64,000 nt of DNA, taken from positions 3,782,001 through 3,846,000 of the forward strand of contig OZ244811.1 in the NCBI GenBank assembly GCA_965220105.1, read 5' to 3'. Shown piece after piece: positions 1 to 8,824 of this stretch. Numbering within the stretch: the stretch's first letter is position 1; the number at the start of each line of letters is the position of its first letter. A program made the position numbers and the translations under genes. This DNA is from Bin87 sp965220105. GTDB lineage: Bacteria; Chloroflexota; Dehalococcoidia; Lucifugimonadales; UBA3495. A model generated the notes under the pieces. That model searched no databases. It worked only from the letters and a program-made list of their open reading frames with translations, and was not told the DNA's origin.

Positions 1-1
1 G

Positions 2-856
2 ATTCAGTGGTTGGGTTGGCGGGACACCCTCTTGTGGACTGGCATCTTCATCCTGGTGTTAACCCTGCCCGTCACCCTCGTGATACGGAGTCGACCCGAA
101 GACATGGGACTGCGCCCCGACGGAGACCCTCCCGACGAGGGGGTCGAGGCTGGCGGCAGCGCACGCCGCAGGTCCGGAGGTGGCGAGATCAATTTTACCT
201 TCCGGGAAGCGATCGTAACGCGGACGTTCTGGGTGTTCATGGCGGGCGCCATCCTGCGAGTGTCGGTAACCAACGGGATGTTGGTCCATATCTTTCCCAT
301 GATGACGCTGCGCGGACTGTCGGACGACGCGGCGGCGGCCTGGGTAGGGGCGATGTTCTTCCTGGGGATTCCGCTTCGATTCGTGCTGGGGATTACCGCC
401 GGCAAGTTCCGGTCGAACCTGATACTGGGCGCGGGCATGGTGGTGGGAGCGGCCGGGATGTGGGGGTTGTGGTTGGGCCCGGGTATATTTGGACTGCTAG
501 CCTTCGTAGTGGGAATTGCCATCGTGGAAGGGGTAACTTCGGTGAACTGGCTGATGTTGAGCGACTACTACGGGCGAGCCCGTTTCGCCACGCTGATGGG
601 ATTTCTGAGCCTGTTCATGAATATCGGCATGTTCTTTTCGCCCCTGTTCGCCGGGTACGTGGTCGACCAGACGGGGAGTTACTATATTGTCCTGGCCACG
701 TTCACGCCGTTGTACCTGGTCAGCGCTCTGGCCTTTCTCCTGTGCACGCGGCCGCCGCCACCGGCAAACACCCAACGCAGATGGATTGGCCGGGACACCG
801 GAGTGACTGCCACGGGAATCGCCCCGGCGACCGATGCGGCCGGCGACGGCAACTGA
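2..856 (+). CDS. MFS transporter, C-terminal part (5' end outside window)
   Basis: The frame is open from the first bases of the window, so the N-terminal half is missing. It encodes a polytopic membrane protein with alternating hydrophobic segments (for example GAILRVSVTNGMLVHIFPMM and LGAGMVVGAAGMWGLWLGPG) and a cytoplasmic loop containing PEDMGLRPDGD. That loop is close to PADIGLRPLGD in the complete MFS protein at 51059-52354, so the two are probably paralogues of the same monocarboxylate-type subfamily. The substrate cannot be inferred. It ends 25 bases before the next gene and may be cotranscribed with it. Confidence 0.8.
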   Translation: MQWLGWRDTLLWTGIFILVLTLPVTLVIRSRPEDMGLRPDGDPPDEGVEAGGSARRRSGGGEINFTFREAIVTRTFWVFMAGAILRVSVTNGMLVHIFPMMTLRGLSDDAAAAWVGAMFFLGIPLRFVLGITAGKFRSNLILGAGMVVGAAGMWGLWLGPGIFGLLAFVVGIAIVEGVTSVNWLMLSDYYGRARFATLMGFLSLFMNIGMFFSPLFAGYVVDQTGSYYIVLATFTPLYLVSALAFLLCTRPPPPANTQRRWIGRDTGVTATGIAPATDAAGDGN

Positions 857-881
857 ACACACCTGCGCGTAGGAAATTGAT

Positions 882-1493
882 ATGACGAGTTCTGCCGAAC
901 CTGCCTTCAACCCGCAACCGATTGTGCTGGCCGGGAACCACGTCCGCCTGGAGCCCATTGGCCCCCAGCACGCGGCTGATCTGTACACCGTGGGCGCCGA
1001 AGAATCCATCTGGCGCTACCTGTCGAGGCCGGCGTTCACCAGCCCGCAGGATGCGTCGGAGTGGGTGGACATGTGCGTGGGCCGTAACGAATCCGGTGAA
1101 CGGTTGCAATTTACCGTCATCCATCAGGATGAGGGGAGAGCCATCGGTTGCACGGGGTACCTGGACATCGACCGGCCCAACCGGGCGCTGGAAATCGGGG
1201 GGACCTGGTACGGGGTTGATTACCAGAGAACCGCGGTCAACACGGAGTGCAAGTACCTGCTGCTGATTCATGCCTTCGACCAGCTGGGGGCGCGGCGAGT
1301 GTGCATCAAGACGGACAGCCGCAACGTGCGGTCGCAACGGGCCATCGAGCGGATTGGCGGCGTCAAAGAGGGCGTGCTGCGGAATCACCGCATTACCTGG
1401 GACGGGTCGAACCGGCATTCGGTGTATTACAGCATCATAGATTCCGAGTGGACGGCGGTGCGTCTGGGGTTGGAAGCGAAGCTCGGGTTGTGA
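882..1493 (+). CDS. GNAT family N-acetyltransferase (RimJ/RimL-like)
   Basis: 203-residue protein with the layout of ribosomal-protein-type GNAT acetyltransferases. It opens with a strand-turn 'GNHVRLEPIGPQHAADLY', followed by the central sheet and the acetyl-CoA region 'QLGARRVCIKTDSRNVRSQRAIERIGG', where the conserved asparagine and the RAIERIG segment are typical of the RimJ/RimL branch. The C-terminus (RNHRITWDGSNRHSVYYSII) is also typical of this branch. The acceptor substrate is unknown. ATG 882 follows a purine-rich GGAAATTG stretch. It lies directly after the MFS gene on the same strand. Confidence 0.85.
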   Translation: MTSSAEPAFNPQPIVLAGNHVRLEPIGPQHAADLYTVGAEESIWRYLSRPAFTSPQDASEWVDMCVGRNESGERLQFTVIHQDEGRAIGCTGYLDIDRPNRALEIGGTWYGVDYQRTAVNTECKYLLLIHAFDQLGARRVCIKTDSRNVRSQRAIERIGGVKEGVLRNHRITWDGSNRHSVYYSIIDSEWTAVRLGLEAKLGL

Positions 1494-1559
1494 GAGCGGG
1501 CCCTTGACTCAGGCCGCGTCCGGCGCAGTGGTTGGGCTCACGCGTACCCGCTTTCGCTC

Positions 1560-1737
1560 AAACTGTCATGGCGAGCGCAGCGTGGCAATCTGGTTGCCGT
1601 CCTTCGACAGGCTCAGGATGAGCGGGGTTGCCACGTCGCTGCGCTCCTCGCCGGATGAGCGGGGTTGCCACGTCGCTGCGCTCCTCGCCGGATGAGCGGG
1701 ATTGCCACGTCGCTTCGCTCTTGGCAATGACAAACTG
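1560..1737. repeat. palindromic dispersed repeat with 37-bp tandem units
   Basis: Two exact 37-bp units (1616-1652 and 1653-1689) and a third, partial unit from 1690 are arranged in tandem. Each starts GGATGAGCGGGGTTGCCACG. The block is bordered by related inverted arms, around 1566-1590 and 1700-1730. It has no convincing ORF. It fills most of the space between the acetyltransferase and the molybdenum hydroxylase promoter, and looks like a dispersed intergenic repeat family of the REP/ERIC kind. The rest of 1494-1877 shows nothing else. Confidence 0.7.
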
Positions 1738-1877
1738 GGTACACATGAGAGTGGTCGGGGCGTTGGCGCATCATCGGCGGGTGGGGTATCATGGGCGGCG
1801 TTTGCAACTACGCTGGCGGCGCCAGACCCGATAACCCGACCCCATAAAATGACAGGCCGCCGGCGGGCAACCCCGTA

Positions 1878-1906
1878 CTGACAGGGTTGCCAATCGTTGT
1901 TATAAT
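1878..1906 (+). promoter_or_regulatory. sigma70-type promoter of the molybdenum hydroxylase operon
   Basis: CTGACA (1878-1883) and a perfect TATAAT (1901-1906) are separated by 17 bases. They lie about 20 bases upstream of the Shine-Dalgarno GGAGGAGG that precedes the FAD-subunit ATG. Confidence 0.6.
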
Positions 1907-1926
1907 CACCGCCGGAGGAGGTGCCT

Positions 1927-2802
1927 ATGAGAGCTATAGACTACGCTGCCCCTACATCCCTGAGTGAAGCCGTTTCCATTATGGCTGCCCACGGTGACCG
2001 CGCCAGGCCGCTGGCCGGCGGTACCGACGTGTTGGTCCAACTGCGCGGAGGCCGTCGCGAGGCCGATGTGGTGTTGGACACCAAGAAAATTCCTGAGCTC
2101 AACGGAATCAGGCTGGACGACAACGGCCTGCAGTTGGGCGCGGCCGTCCCGTGTTATCAGATTTACTCGGACGCCGCTGTTGCCGCCGCTTATCCCGGTT
2201 TGATCGACGCTGCCAGTCTCATCGGCAGCATCCAGATCCAGGGTCGGGCGTCCATCGGCGGGAACCTTTGCAACGCCGCTCCGTCCGGCGACACCATTCC
2301 GCCGTTGATCACACTAGGCGGCGAGGCTCACATCAACGGTCCCGGCGGTTGGCGCACGGTAGCCGCTGAAGATTTCTGCACCGGGCCGGGACGCAGTGTC
2401 CTGGAAGCCGGCGAGTTGCTGGTGGCGATTCAGTTGCCGGCGCCCGCTGCCAACTCGGGCACGGCGTACCTGCGGTTCATCCCGCGCAACGAGATGGACA
2501 TCGCGGTAGCTGGTGTCTCCTCCACAGTGGTGCTGGACGCCTCGGGCCAAAACATCCAGTCGGCGCGCATTGCGCTGGCATCGGTGGGCCCCACGCCCAT
2601 TCTGGCCACGGCGGCCGGCGAGAGCCTGGCGGGCAAGGCCGTATCCGACGACGCGATTGCCGAAGCGGGACGGTTGGCCAGCGAAGCGGCCAGCCCGATA
2701 ACCGACATGCGAGGCACCATCCGTCAGCGCCACCACCTGGTGGACGTGCTGACTCGTCGCACCCTGAATATTGCCATCCGGCGCGCCCGCGGGGAGGAAT
2801 AA
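1927..2802 (+). CDS. molybdenum hydroxylase FAD-binding subunit (CoxM/XdhB-like)
   Basis: Medium subunit of a xanthine dehydrogenase/CO dehydrogenase family enzyme. It binds FAD and passes electrons from the iron-sulfur subunit to the acceptor. The N-terminal FAD motif is 'RPLAGGTDVLVQLRGG', and the second flavin motif is seen in 'RASIGGNLCNAAPSGD' followed by 'TIPPLI'. A CoxM-type C-terminal domain follows. Length (about 291 residues) is normal. ATG 1927 is preferred over GTG 1921 because GTG 1921 lies inside the Shine-Dalgarno GGAGGAGG. It is the first gene of the operon, one base before the iron-sulfur subunit. Confidence 0.9.
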   Translation: MRAIDYAAPTSLSEAVSIMAAHGDRARPLAGGTDVLVQLRGGRREADVVLDTKKIPELNGIRLDDNGLQLGAAVPCYQIYSDAAVAAAYPGLIDAASLIGSIQIQGRASIGGNLCNAAPSGDTIPPLITLGGEAHINGPGGWRTVAAEDFCTGPGRSVLEAGELLVAIQLPAPAANSGTAYLRFIPRNEMDIAVAGVSSTVVLDASGQNIQSARIALASVGPTPILATAAGESLAGKAVSDDAIAEAGRLASEAASPITDMRGTIRQRHHLVDVLTRRTLNIAIRRARGEE

Positions 2803-2803
2803 T

Positions 2804-3280
2804 ATGCCCGGACTTGTCCATGTAACTACTACCATCAACGGCAACCAGACCGATTTCCTCTGTGAGCCGCGTCAAAGTCTGCTGGAGTGCCTGCGTGATA
2901 TCGTGGGGATGACCGGCACCAAAGAGGGTTGCAACGATGGCAACTGCGGCGCCTGCACCGTCAAGATGGGTGATCGCATCGTAACGTCCTGCCTGGTTCT
3001 GGGTGTCGAAGCCCAGGGCGAAGACGTGGACACCATCGAGGGCGTGGCGTCCGCTGAAGGTTTGCACCCGGTGCAGCAGGCGTTCCTGGAGAACGCTGCG
3101 TTGCAGTGCGGCATCTGCACCCCCGGTTTCATCGTCGCCGCCAAGTCGCTCCTGGAGTCCGAGCCGGACGCTGATGAAGCGCGCATCCGCCACTGGCTGG
3201 CGGGCAACCTGTGTCGCTGCACCGGCTACGACAAGATCATTCGGGCCGTGCTGGACGCTGGAGAGCGAATGAGGGCGTAA
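2804..3280 (+). CDS. molybdenum hydroxylase [2Fe-2S] subunit (CoxS-like)
   Basis: Small iron-sulfur subunit, 158 residues. The plant-ferredoxin-like cluster motif is 'CNDGNCGACTV' with a further cysteine in 'RIVTSC'. The second, helical cluster motif has 'QCGICTPGF' and 'LCRCTGYDKI'. Both clusters relay electrons from the Mo centre to FAD. The ATG at 2804 follows GGGGAGG and starts one base after the stop of the FAD subunit. The three subunits in the order FAD, FeS, Mo match the coxMSL layout. Confidence 0.93.
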   Translation: MPGLVHVTTTINGNQTDFLCEPRQSLLECLRDIVGMTGTKEGCNDGNCGACTVKMGDRIVTSCLVLGVEAQGEDVDTIEGVASAEGLHPVQQAFLENAALQCGICTPGFIVAAKSLLESEPDADEARIRHWLAGNLCRCTGYDKIIRAVLDAGERMRA

Positions 3281-3416
3281 CGGAGCCCCAATACCCCCAA
3301 CTGGAAGCTGTATATGGAACCGGTGCGCCTCTCGACGCCCGGTTCCCATCATTTTGGGAAACTCCCGATGCTGGCGGCTGCCGGGAGGGCCACATCCGCG
3401 AACGAGGTGAACTAAA

Positions 3417-5693
3417 TTGACCACACCGAATATGGTTCTTTCAGAGGTTGAGTATGACGTGGTCGGCAAACGTCCGGTCAGGCCCGACGGGGTCGACAAG
3501 GTAACGGGCCGGGCTCAGTACGGGGCCGACCTGAACCTGACGGGTCTGTTGCACGGCCGGGTGCTGCGAAGCCCCCACGGCCACGCGCGCATCCGTTCCA
3601 TCGACACCAGCGCAGCCGAGGCGCTGCCCGGTGTGCGGGCCGTGGTGACCGCCGCCGACCTGCCCTTCGCATCGTTGAGCCGGGACGACCTGGGCAATGA
3701 TTACAACCGGTTCAAGTTCCTGAGCGACAATTTCCTGGCCAGCGACAAGGTCCTTTACCGTGGGCACGCGGTGGCCGCCGTGGCTGCCGACAACGGCCAT
3801 ATCGCCGAGGCGGCGGTGGACCTCATCAAGGTTGATTACGAAGTGTTGCAGCCGGTCATCGACGTCCGGGAGGCGATGCAGCCTGATGCGCCGCTAATCC
3901 ATGACGATCTGATCCACACTTCGGCAATGGGTGAGATGTCGGACCAACCCAGCAACGTAGCCTCTTACATGAAATTTGAGAGAGGCGACAGCGCGGCTGG
4001 CTTCGCCAGGGCCGACGCCATCGTGGAACGGGAGTTCACGACTGCGTCGGTGCACCAGGGCTACATCGAACCGCACAACGCCACTGCCCACTGGCGCGCC
4101 GACGGGCAGATCAACATCTGGTGTAGCACGCAGGGCGCATTCGTGGTGCGCGCCAACACCGCCGACGTACTGCGGGTCGATGTGTCCAACGTGCGGGTGA
4201 CGCCGATGGAAATTGGCGGCGGATTCGGCGGCAAGGTGTCGTTCTACATCGAGCCGGTCGCCGCGCTGTTGTCGCGCAAGGCCGGCGTGCCGGTGAAGAT
4301 TCTGATGAGCCGCACCGAGGTATTTGAGGGCAGCGGCCCCGCGCCCGGTACCTGGATGCGCGTCAAGATGGGCGCGACCCGTGACGGCAAGATTACGGCG
4401 GCGGAGCTCGAGCTGGCCTTTGAAGCCGGCGCGTACCCCGGCTCGCCGGTGATGCAGGGCGCGACGTGCGGCCTGGCGTGCTACAACCTGGAGAACGCCG
4501 TGGTTGAAGGCTACGACGTCATGGTCAACAAACCCAAGACCGCAGCCTACCGGGCTCCCGGTTCGCCGCAGGCGGCCTTTGGCGTCGAGCAGGTGGTGGA
4601 CGAGCTGGGCGTTCAGCTGGGGCTGGACCCGGTGCAATTCCGCCTGGACAACGCCTCTGTGGAAGGCACGCGCAAGGTGGACGGGCCGGTCTTTCAGCGC
4701 ATCGGGTTGGTGGAATGCCTGGAAGCGGCGCGCAACCATGACCACTACCGGACTCCCCTGGAGGGACCCAACCGGGGTCGTGGCATCGCCGCCGGCTTCT
4801 GGATGAACCGGGGCTTCCATTCCAGCGTGAACATGACGGTGAATCCGGATGGCACGGTCAACCTGATAGAAGGCTCGGTGGACATCGGCGGTTCGCGGGC
4901 GTCCATTGCCCAGCAGGCTGCCGAGACGTTGGGGATCGCTTACGAAGACATAAAGCCCCAGGTGGTGGACACCGATTCCATCGGGTTCACCATGGTGACG
5001 GGCGGCAGCCGCACCACCTTCGCCACCGGCTGGGCCGCCATCCTGGCCGCCGAGGACGTCAAGCAGCAGATGGTGGAACGGGCGGCGTCCATCTGGGATG
5101 TTCCCGCCGAGGACGTGGAATATGACGGGGGCGTCATCAGCCACAAGTCGGAGGAACTCAGTTTCACCTTCCAGGAACTGGCCCGCCAGCTCTACACCAC
5201 GGGCGGCGGCATCACCGGAACCGCCAGCCTGGACCCCACCGGCGAAGGAAACTCCTTCGGCGTCCACCTGGTTGACGTGGAGGTTGACCCGGATACCGGC
5301 AAGACCACCGTGCTGCGGTACACTGCCATCCAGGATGCCGGCAAGGCCGTGCATCCCAGCTACGTGGAAGGCCAAATCCAGGGCGGCGCCGTGCAGGGCA
5401 TCGGCTGGGCGCTCAACGAAGAATACTACTTCAACGACAACGGCCAGATGGTGAATTCCAGCTTCCTGGACTACCGGATGCCCACGGCGCTGGACCTGCC
5501 CATGATAGACACGGTGATCGTCGAGGTGGCCAACCCTGGCCATCCCTACGGGGTGCGGGGCGTGGGCGAGGTGCCCATTGTGCCGCCCCTGCCCGCCGTG
5601 GCCAATGCAGTGTCCGCTGCCGTCGGGCACCGCATGACCAGCCTGCCCATCACCCCGGGCAGCGTGCTGGAAGCGGAGTGGAACGGCGGGTAA
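3417..5693 (+). CDS. molybdenum hydroxylase Mo-cofactor subunit (xanthine dehydrogenase family)
   Basis: 758-residue large subunit carrying the molybdopterin cytosine dinucleotide site. Visible family signatures are 'GGGFGGKVSFYIEPVAALLS', 'TAAYRAPGSPQAAFGVEQ' and the C-terminal 'GVRGVGEVPIVPPLPAVANA', whose glutamate is the catalytic base in the family. The loop reads AYRAPGSPQ and not the AYxCSFR of form I CO dehydrogenase, so the substrate is more likely an N-heterocycle, aldehyde or aromatic than CO. The start is TTG 3417, six bases after GAGGTGA. There is a 136-base gap after the FeS subunit with no clear gene. Confidence 0.92.
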   Translation: MTTPNMVLSEVEYDVVGKRPVRPDGVDKVTGRAQYGADLNLTGLLHGRVLRSPHGHARIRSIDTSAAEALPGVRAVVTAADLPFASLSRDDLGNDYNRFKFLSDNFLASDKVLYRGHAVAAVAADNGHIAEAAVDLIKVDYEVLQPVIDVREAMQPDAPLIHDDLIHTSAMGEMSDQPSNVASYMKFERGDSAAGFARADAIVEREFTTASVHQGYIEPHNATAHWRADGQINIWCSTQGAFVVRANTADVLRVDVSNVRVTPMEIGGGFGGKVSFYIEPVAALLSRKAGVPVKILMSRTEVFEGSGPAPGTWMRVKMGATRDGKITAAELELAFEAGAYPGSPVMQGATCGLACYNLENAVVEGYDVMVNKPKTAAYRAPGSPQAAFGVEQVVDELGVQLGLDPVQFRLDNASVEGTRKVDGPVFQRIGLVECLEAARNHDHYRTPLEGPNRGRGIAAGFWMNRGFHSSVNMTVNPDGTVNLIEGSVDIGGSRASIAQQAAETLGIAYEDIKPQVVDTDSIGFTMVTGGSRTTFATGWAAILAAEDVKQQMVERAASIWDVPAEDVEYDGGVISHKSEELSFTFQELARQLYTTGGGITGTASLDPTGEGNSFGVHLVDVEVDPDTGKTTVLRYTAIQDAGKAVHPSYVEGQIQGGAVQGIGWALNEEYYFNDNGQMVNSSFLDYRMPTALDLPMIDTVIVEVANPGHPYGVRGVGEVPIVPPLPAVANAVSAAVGHRMTSLPITPGSVLEAEWNGG

Positions 5694-5706
5694 ACGGAAT
5701 AGCATC

Positions 5707-6219
5707 GTGAAGCGCCGGCCCGGGTTGCTCTCCACGCGGCGGACACTGGCAACCGTCGATGTCGCAGCGATCCAGACGGTATACCCGGGCCTTTGGGCGC
5801 TACTGGCGTTGCTTTTGTTGTCCGCGCTGGTGGTAGCCGGTTGTTCTCCGGCCGGCGATGATGGTGGAGCGCGGCGAGTCTATACTTACTCTGCGCCACA
5901 GGCGGCCGCCGACGTGACGCCGTCGGAAAGGGGCCGAGAGGGTGAAGCGGCATTCAGCGTGCATTGCGCGGCGTGTCACGGCGTGGGCGCCGTGGGTACG
6001 AGCCTGGGCCCGCCGCTGGTGCACAAAATCTACGAACCGAGTCATCATTCCGACAACTCAATCCGGTCGGCGGTGCAAAACGGGGTTCAGTCGCACCATT
6101 GGCAATTTGGAGACATGGCGCCGGTGCCGGCGGTTTCCACAGACGACGCGGAGGCCATCATCTGCTACATCCGCGAGCTGCAGGTGGCCCAAGGGATTGC
6201 GGACCGGGCGCCGTGCTGA
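5707..6219 (+). CDS. lipoprotein c-type cytochrome
   Basis: 170 residues. A hydrophobic segment (LLALLLLSALVVAGC) ends in a lipobox cysteine, so the protein is probably exported and lipid-anchored. One haem c site is present (CAACH), followed by a low-complexity histidine region and 'FGDMAPVPAVSTDDAEAIIC', where MAP supplies the likely axial methionine. It begins 13 bases after the Mo subunit and is probably its electron acceptor. The start used is GTG 5707. The N-terminus is rather long before the signal, so a later start is possible. Confidence 0.8.
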   Translation: MKRRPGLLSTRRTLATVDVAAIQTVYPGLWALLALLLLSALVVAGCSPAGDDGGARRVYTYSAPQAAADVTPSERGREGEAAFSVHCAACHGVGAVGTSLGPPLVHKIYEPSHHSDNSIRSAVQNGVQSHHWQFGDMAPVPAVSTDDAEAIICYIRELQVAQGIADRAPC

Positions 6220-6339
6220 TTTCCCGGGCGTATGAGATGCGGTGTCCGGCGTCGCTCCGGCAGGGCGGGAGTTGGGGTCCTTTGAGGTATCATTGACGTA
6301 TAGATCGGGTACCGCCCACCACGCGGCAGGAGGTGAAAC

Positions 6340-6606
6340 GTGGCCAAAGTGTTCGTGCCGACGATGCTGCAAGCCGCCACCGGAGGGGTCAAGGAGGTGG
6401 AGGTGGAGGCGCGCAACGTGCGCCAGGTGATCGAGCGGCTGGATGAACTGTTTCCCGGAATCGGCGACCGGCTTATCGAAGATGGCGATATTCGCTCCAA
6501 CCTGGCGGTAGCGGTGGACGGCGAGGTGGCGCGGATGGGATTGCTGGAACGGGTTCGCGAGGATACCGAGGTGCATTTCGTGCCGGCCATCGGGGGTGGC
6601 GGATAA
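6340..6606 (+). CDS. MoaD/ThiS-family sulfur carrier protein
   Basis: 88-residue beta-grasp protein ending in a Gly-Gly tail, the site that is thiocarboxylated in MoaD and ThiS. Typical family features are the N-terminal strand VFVPTMLQ, the helix VRQVIERLDELFPGI and the C-terminal segment 'TEVHFVPAIGGGG'. Its position behind a molybdenum hydroxylase suggests a role in molybdopterin synthesis (MoaD-like), but ThiS or another sulfur-transfer role is possible. GTG 6340 has a strong AGGAGGTGA five bases upstream. Confidence 0.8.
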   Translation: MAKVFVPTMLQAATGGVKEVEVEARNVRQVIERLDELFPGIGDRLIEDGDIRSNLAVAVDGEVARMGLLERVREDTEVHFVPAIGGGG

Positions 6607-6699
6607 GCGGGCCAACAGGCAGGCTCCCCGCTCCGTCCGGGCACCTTTGCGCGATCTTTTATTCTGTTATTCGGAAAGGCAAAGCGAGTTGGCAATTGC

Positions 6700-6760
6700 G
6701 GTAGGGTGGGGTTCGCCCCCTCACCCTAACCCTCTCCCACGAGGGGAGAGGGGACTCCGG
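6700..6760. repeat. short intergenic inverted repeat
   Basis: The stretch around CCCTCACCCTAACCCTCTCC and the following GAGGGGAGAGGGGA forms an imperfect inverted repeat in the gap between the MoaD-like gene and the NUDIX gene. A related block (CACGGGTGAGGGTGGGCG then TTCACCCTCACCCCAACCC) occurs near 11408-11480. It looks like a dispersed palindromic unit. Confidence 0.4.
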
Positions 6761-6836
6761 TGTGGGCCAGGCCGATTGACCCGCTTTCGTTGTGCGGCTA
6801 AAATGTTGGCACTTCCAGGCAGATGAACTCCCGCTT

Positions 6837-7409
6837 ATGACCAGCCCCACAATCCTACCCGGTGAAGAACCGAACACCGCCGGCGAAGCAGTTGTCTTTG
6901 ACGCTCCGACCGGTTTGGCCGGCGGCCCGACGGCGCACTCGGCCGGCGAACGTGTAATATCGGCTGGCGGGCTGGTTTTCCGTGAAAGCCCCGGCGGGAT
7001 CGAAACGCTGTTGTGTGCCAGGTCCCGGCCGGGCCACCAGGGCGATGATGCACCGCTGAGTTGGCGACTGCCCAAAGGTACCCCTGAACCCGGGGAAAGC
7101 GTCGAGCAGACGGCGCAACGGGAGGTCCAGGAAGAGACGGGCGTGCAAGTCAACGTATTGGCCCCCATTACCAGCATCAGGTACTTTTTTGTCGGGCACG
7201 ACGATGGCGTCCGGTACGACAAAACGGTGTACTTCTATTTGATGGAGCCTTTGGGCGGCAATACCGCCGACCACGACGCCGAGTTCGATGTGGTCGATTG
7301 GTGTGGCTACGAACAGGCGATGGAACTGCTGGAATACGACAACGAACGCCGGGTGCTGGAGGAGGCCCTGTCCCTCATCGAACGGTATCGGGGCAGCGCG
7401 CAACTATGA
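6837..7409 (+). CDS. NUDIX hydrolase
   Basis: 190-residue protein with a complete NUDIX box. The G-x5-E-x7-REUXEEXGU pattern is met by GTPEPGESVEQTAQ followed by REVQEETGV, which binds the divalent metals and nucleoside-diphosphate substrate. The preceding LSWRLPKG is also typical. The N-terminal 30 residues are low-complexity. ATG 6837 is used because the in-frame codons upstream lie in the repeat-rich gap. The stop overlaps the start of the next acetyltransferase (ATGA), so the two are translationally coupled. Confidence 0.88.
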   Translation: MTSPTILPGEEPNTAGEAVVFDAPTGLAGGPTAHSAGERVISAGGLVFRESPGGIETLLCARSRPGHQGDDAPLSWRLPKGTPEPGESVEQTAQREVQEETGVQVNVLAPITSIRYFFVGHDDGVRYDKTVYFYLMEPLGGNTADHDAEFDVVDWCGYEQAMELLEYDNERRVLEEALSLIERYRGSAQL

Positions 7410-8029
7410 CTACCAGCACGGTTTTACGGGGGGTGCGGGTGCTACTGCGCGGAAAGCGCATGGAGGATGCCGAGCTGGACTACATCTGGCGGAGCGACCC
7501 TGAGATTGCCCGTCTGGACGCCGCGTACCCGCTGACGATGAAGTACGAGCGGTACCTGAAACTTTTCGAGGATCAGGTTCGCTGGCCGACGCCCGGTTCC
7601 CACCACTTCGCCATTGAGGTCGCGGGAGGGAAGTTCATCGGCAACTGCATGTACTACGACCTGGACAGCCTGTCTAGAGAGGCCGAATTGGGCATCGTGA
7701 TCGGCGACCGGGACTACTGGAGCGGCGGTTACGGCTACGATGCGGTGGTGACGCTGTTGCATCACATGTTCGACGACCTTCGGCTGAAGCGGGTGTACCT
7801 GCATACCCTGGACTGGAATCACCGGGCGCAGAAATGCTTCGAGCGGTCGGGATTCAATCCGGTGCGGGAAGTGCGGCGGATGTCGCACAACTTCATCCTG
7901 ATGGAAGTGCTGCGGGACGATTGGGATGCCACGTCCGAGGAGCGGCTGGCGCTGCGGCAGGGATATCTGGACCGCCGCGGCGGGATACCGGTGGGCGACG
8001 ACGATGCCGTCGCCGCCGAGATCGTCTGA
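7406..8029 (+). CDS. GNAT family N-acetyltransferase
   Basis: 207-residue acetyltransferase of the RimJ/RimL type. 'YWSGGYGYDAVVTLLHHMF' is the acetyl-CoA-binding loop and helix, and 'LHTLDWNHRAQKCFERSGF' is the conserved beta5-alpha4 region with the asparagine and the (Q)KCFERSGF segment. ATG 7406 overlaps the NUDIX stop codon. It is distinct in sequence from the acetyltransferase at 882-1493. The target is unknown. Confidence 0.87.
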   Translation: MTTSTVLRGVRVLLRGKRMEDAELDYIWRSDPEIARLDAAYPLTMKYERYLKLFEDQVRWPTPGSHHFAIEVAGGKFIGNCMYYDLDSLSREAELGIVIGDRDYWSGGYGYDAVVTLLHHMFDDLRLKRVYLHTLDWNHRAQKCFERSGFNPVREVRRMSHNFILMEVLRDDWDATSEERLALRQGYLDRRGGIPVGDDDAVAAEIV

Positions 8030-8082
8030 GCCAAGCTCCCGTGCTCACCGCCCACCTCGGGAGCCGGGGAGATGGCGGTCGG

Positions 8083-8805
8083 CTATAGCCCGTTGGCGGC
8101 TGCCAAAGCCGCCTTGATGGTGACGTCGCCGGTGTAAAGGGCACGCCCGATGATGGCAGCCTCGGCTCCCGTTGGCGCCAGGCGCGCGACGTGCTCCGGA
8201 GCGCCCACCCCGCCGGCTGACAGCACGCGCAGGCCGCTATCCCGAACCAGGTCTGCGGTGGCGGCGTAGTTGGGTTCTTCCAAAGTTCCGTCGCGGGAAA
8301 TGTCGGTATAGAGCAGACGCTGCACGCCCAGGTCGGCCATGCGGGCGGCCAAGTCGGTGGCCGTAATTTCCGAAGTCTCCGTCCAGCCCCGAATGGCGAC
8401 CAGCCCGTCCCGCGCATCCAGGGCCACCACCACTCGCTCGGAGCCGAAACGACGGCACAATTCTTCCACCAGTTGCGGATTGGAGACGGCGGCAGTGCCG
8501 ACCACCACCCGGTCTGCGCCAGCATCGAAGAGGCCGGCGGCTGTTTCGGCGCTACGAATTCCGCCGCCTACCTGGACGGGGATCGTCAGGCTGCCGGTGA
8601 TGGCGGCGATGGCGGCCAGGTTGGCGGGATTGCCGGTGTGCGCGCCGTCCAGGTCGACGATGTGGAGGCGTTGGCCGCCTTCAGCCTGCCAGCGCTGCGC
8701 CACGCCCAAGGAGTCGTCGGAGAACACGGTTTCCTGCTCGTAGTCGCCCTGGTACAGGCGGACCACGTTGCCGCCTCGCAGGTCGATGGCCGGGATGATG
8801 TCCAT
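8083..8805 (-). CDS. hisA: HisA, ProFAR isomerase (histidine biosynthesis)
   Basis: 240-residue (beta/alpha)8 barrel that isomerises ProFAR to PRFAR, the fourth step of histidine synthesis. It starts MDIIPAIDLRGGNVVRLYQG, whose aspartate is the conserved catalytic acid. The phosphate-binding motifs 'VQVGGGIRSAETA' and 'LSAGGVGAPEHV' are both present, as is 'YTDISRDGTLEEPN' with the second catalytic aspartate. Normal length. It lies 19 bases downstream of hisH, in line with the usual HisH-HisA order. Confidence 0.95.
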   Translation of the reverse strand: MDIIPAIDLRGGNVVRLYQGDYEQETVFSDDSLGVAQRWQAEGGQRLHIVDLDGAHTGNPANLAAIAAITGSLTIPVQVGGGIRSAETAAGLFDAGADRVVVGTAAVSNPQLVEELCRRFGSERVVVALDARDGLVAIRGWTETSEITATDLAARMADLGVQRLLYTDISRDGTLEEPNYAATADLVRDSGLRVLSAGGVGAPEHVARLAPTGAEAAIIGRALYTGDVTIKAALAAANGL

Positions 8806-8824
8806 CTGCGTATCGCGGACGCGG

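Noticed and set aside
1504..1834. Short ORFs inside the dispersed repeat
   Set aside because: They are translations of tandem repeat units on both strands without start signals.
3417..5693. Form I CO dehydrogenase large subunit
   Set aside because: The active-site loop reads AYRAPGSPQ rather than AYxCSFR, so a general molybdenum hydroxylase is the safer call.
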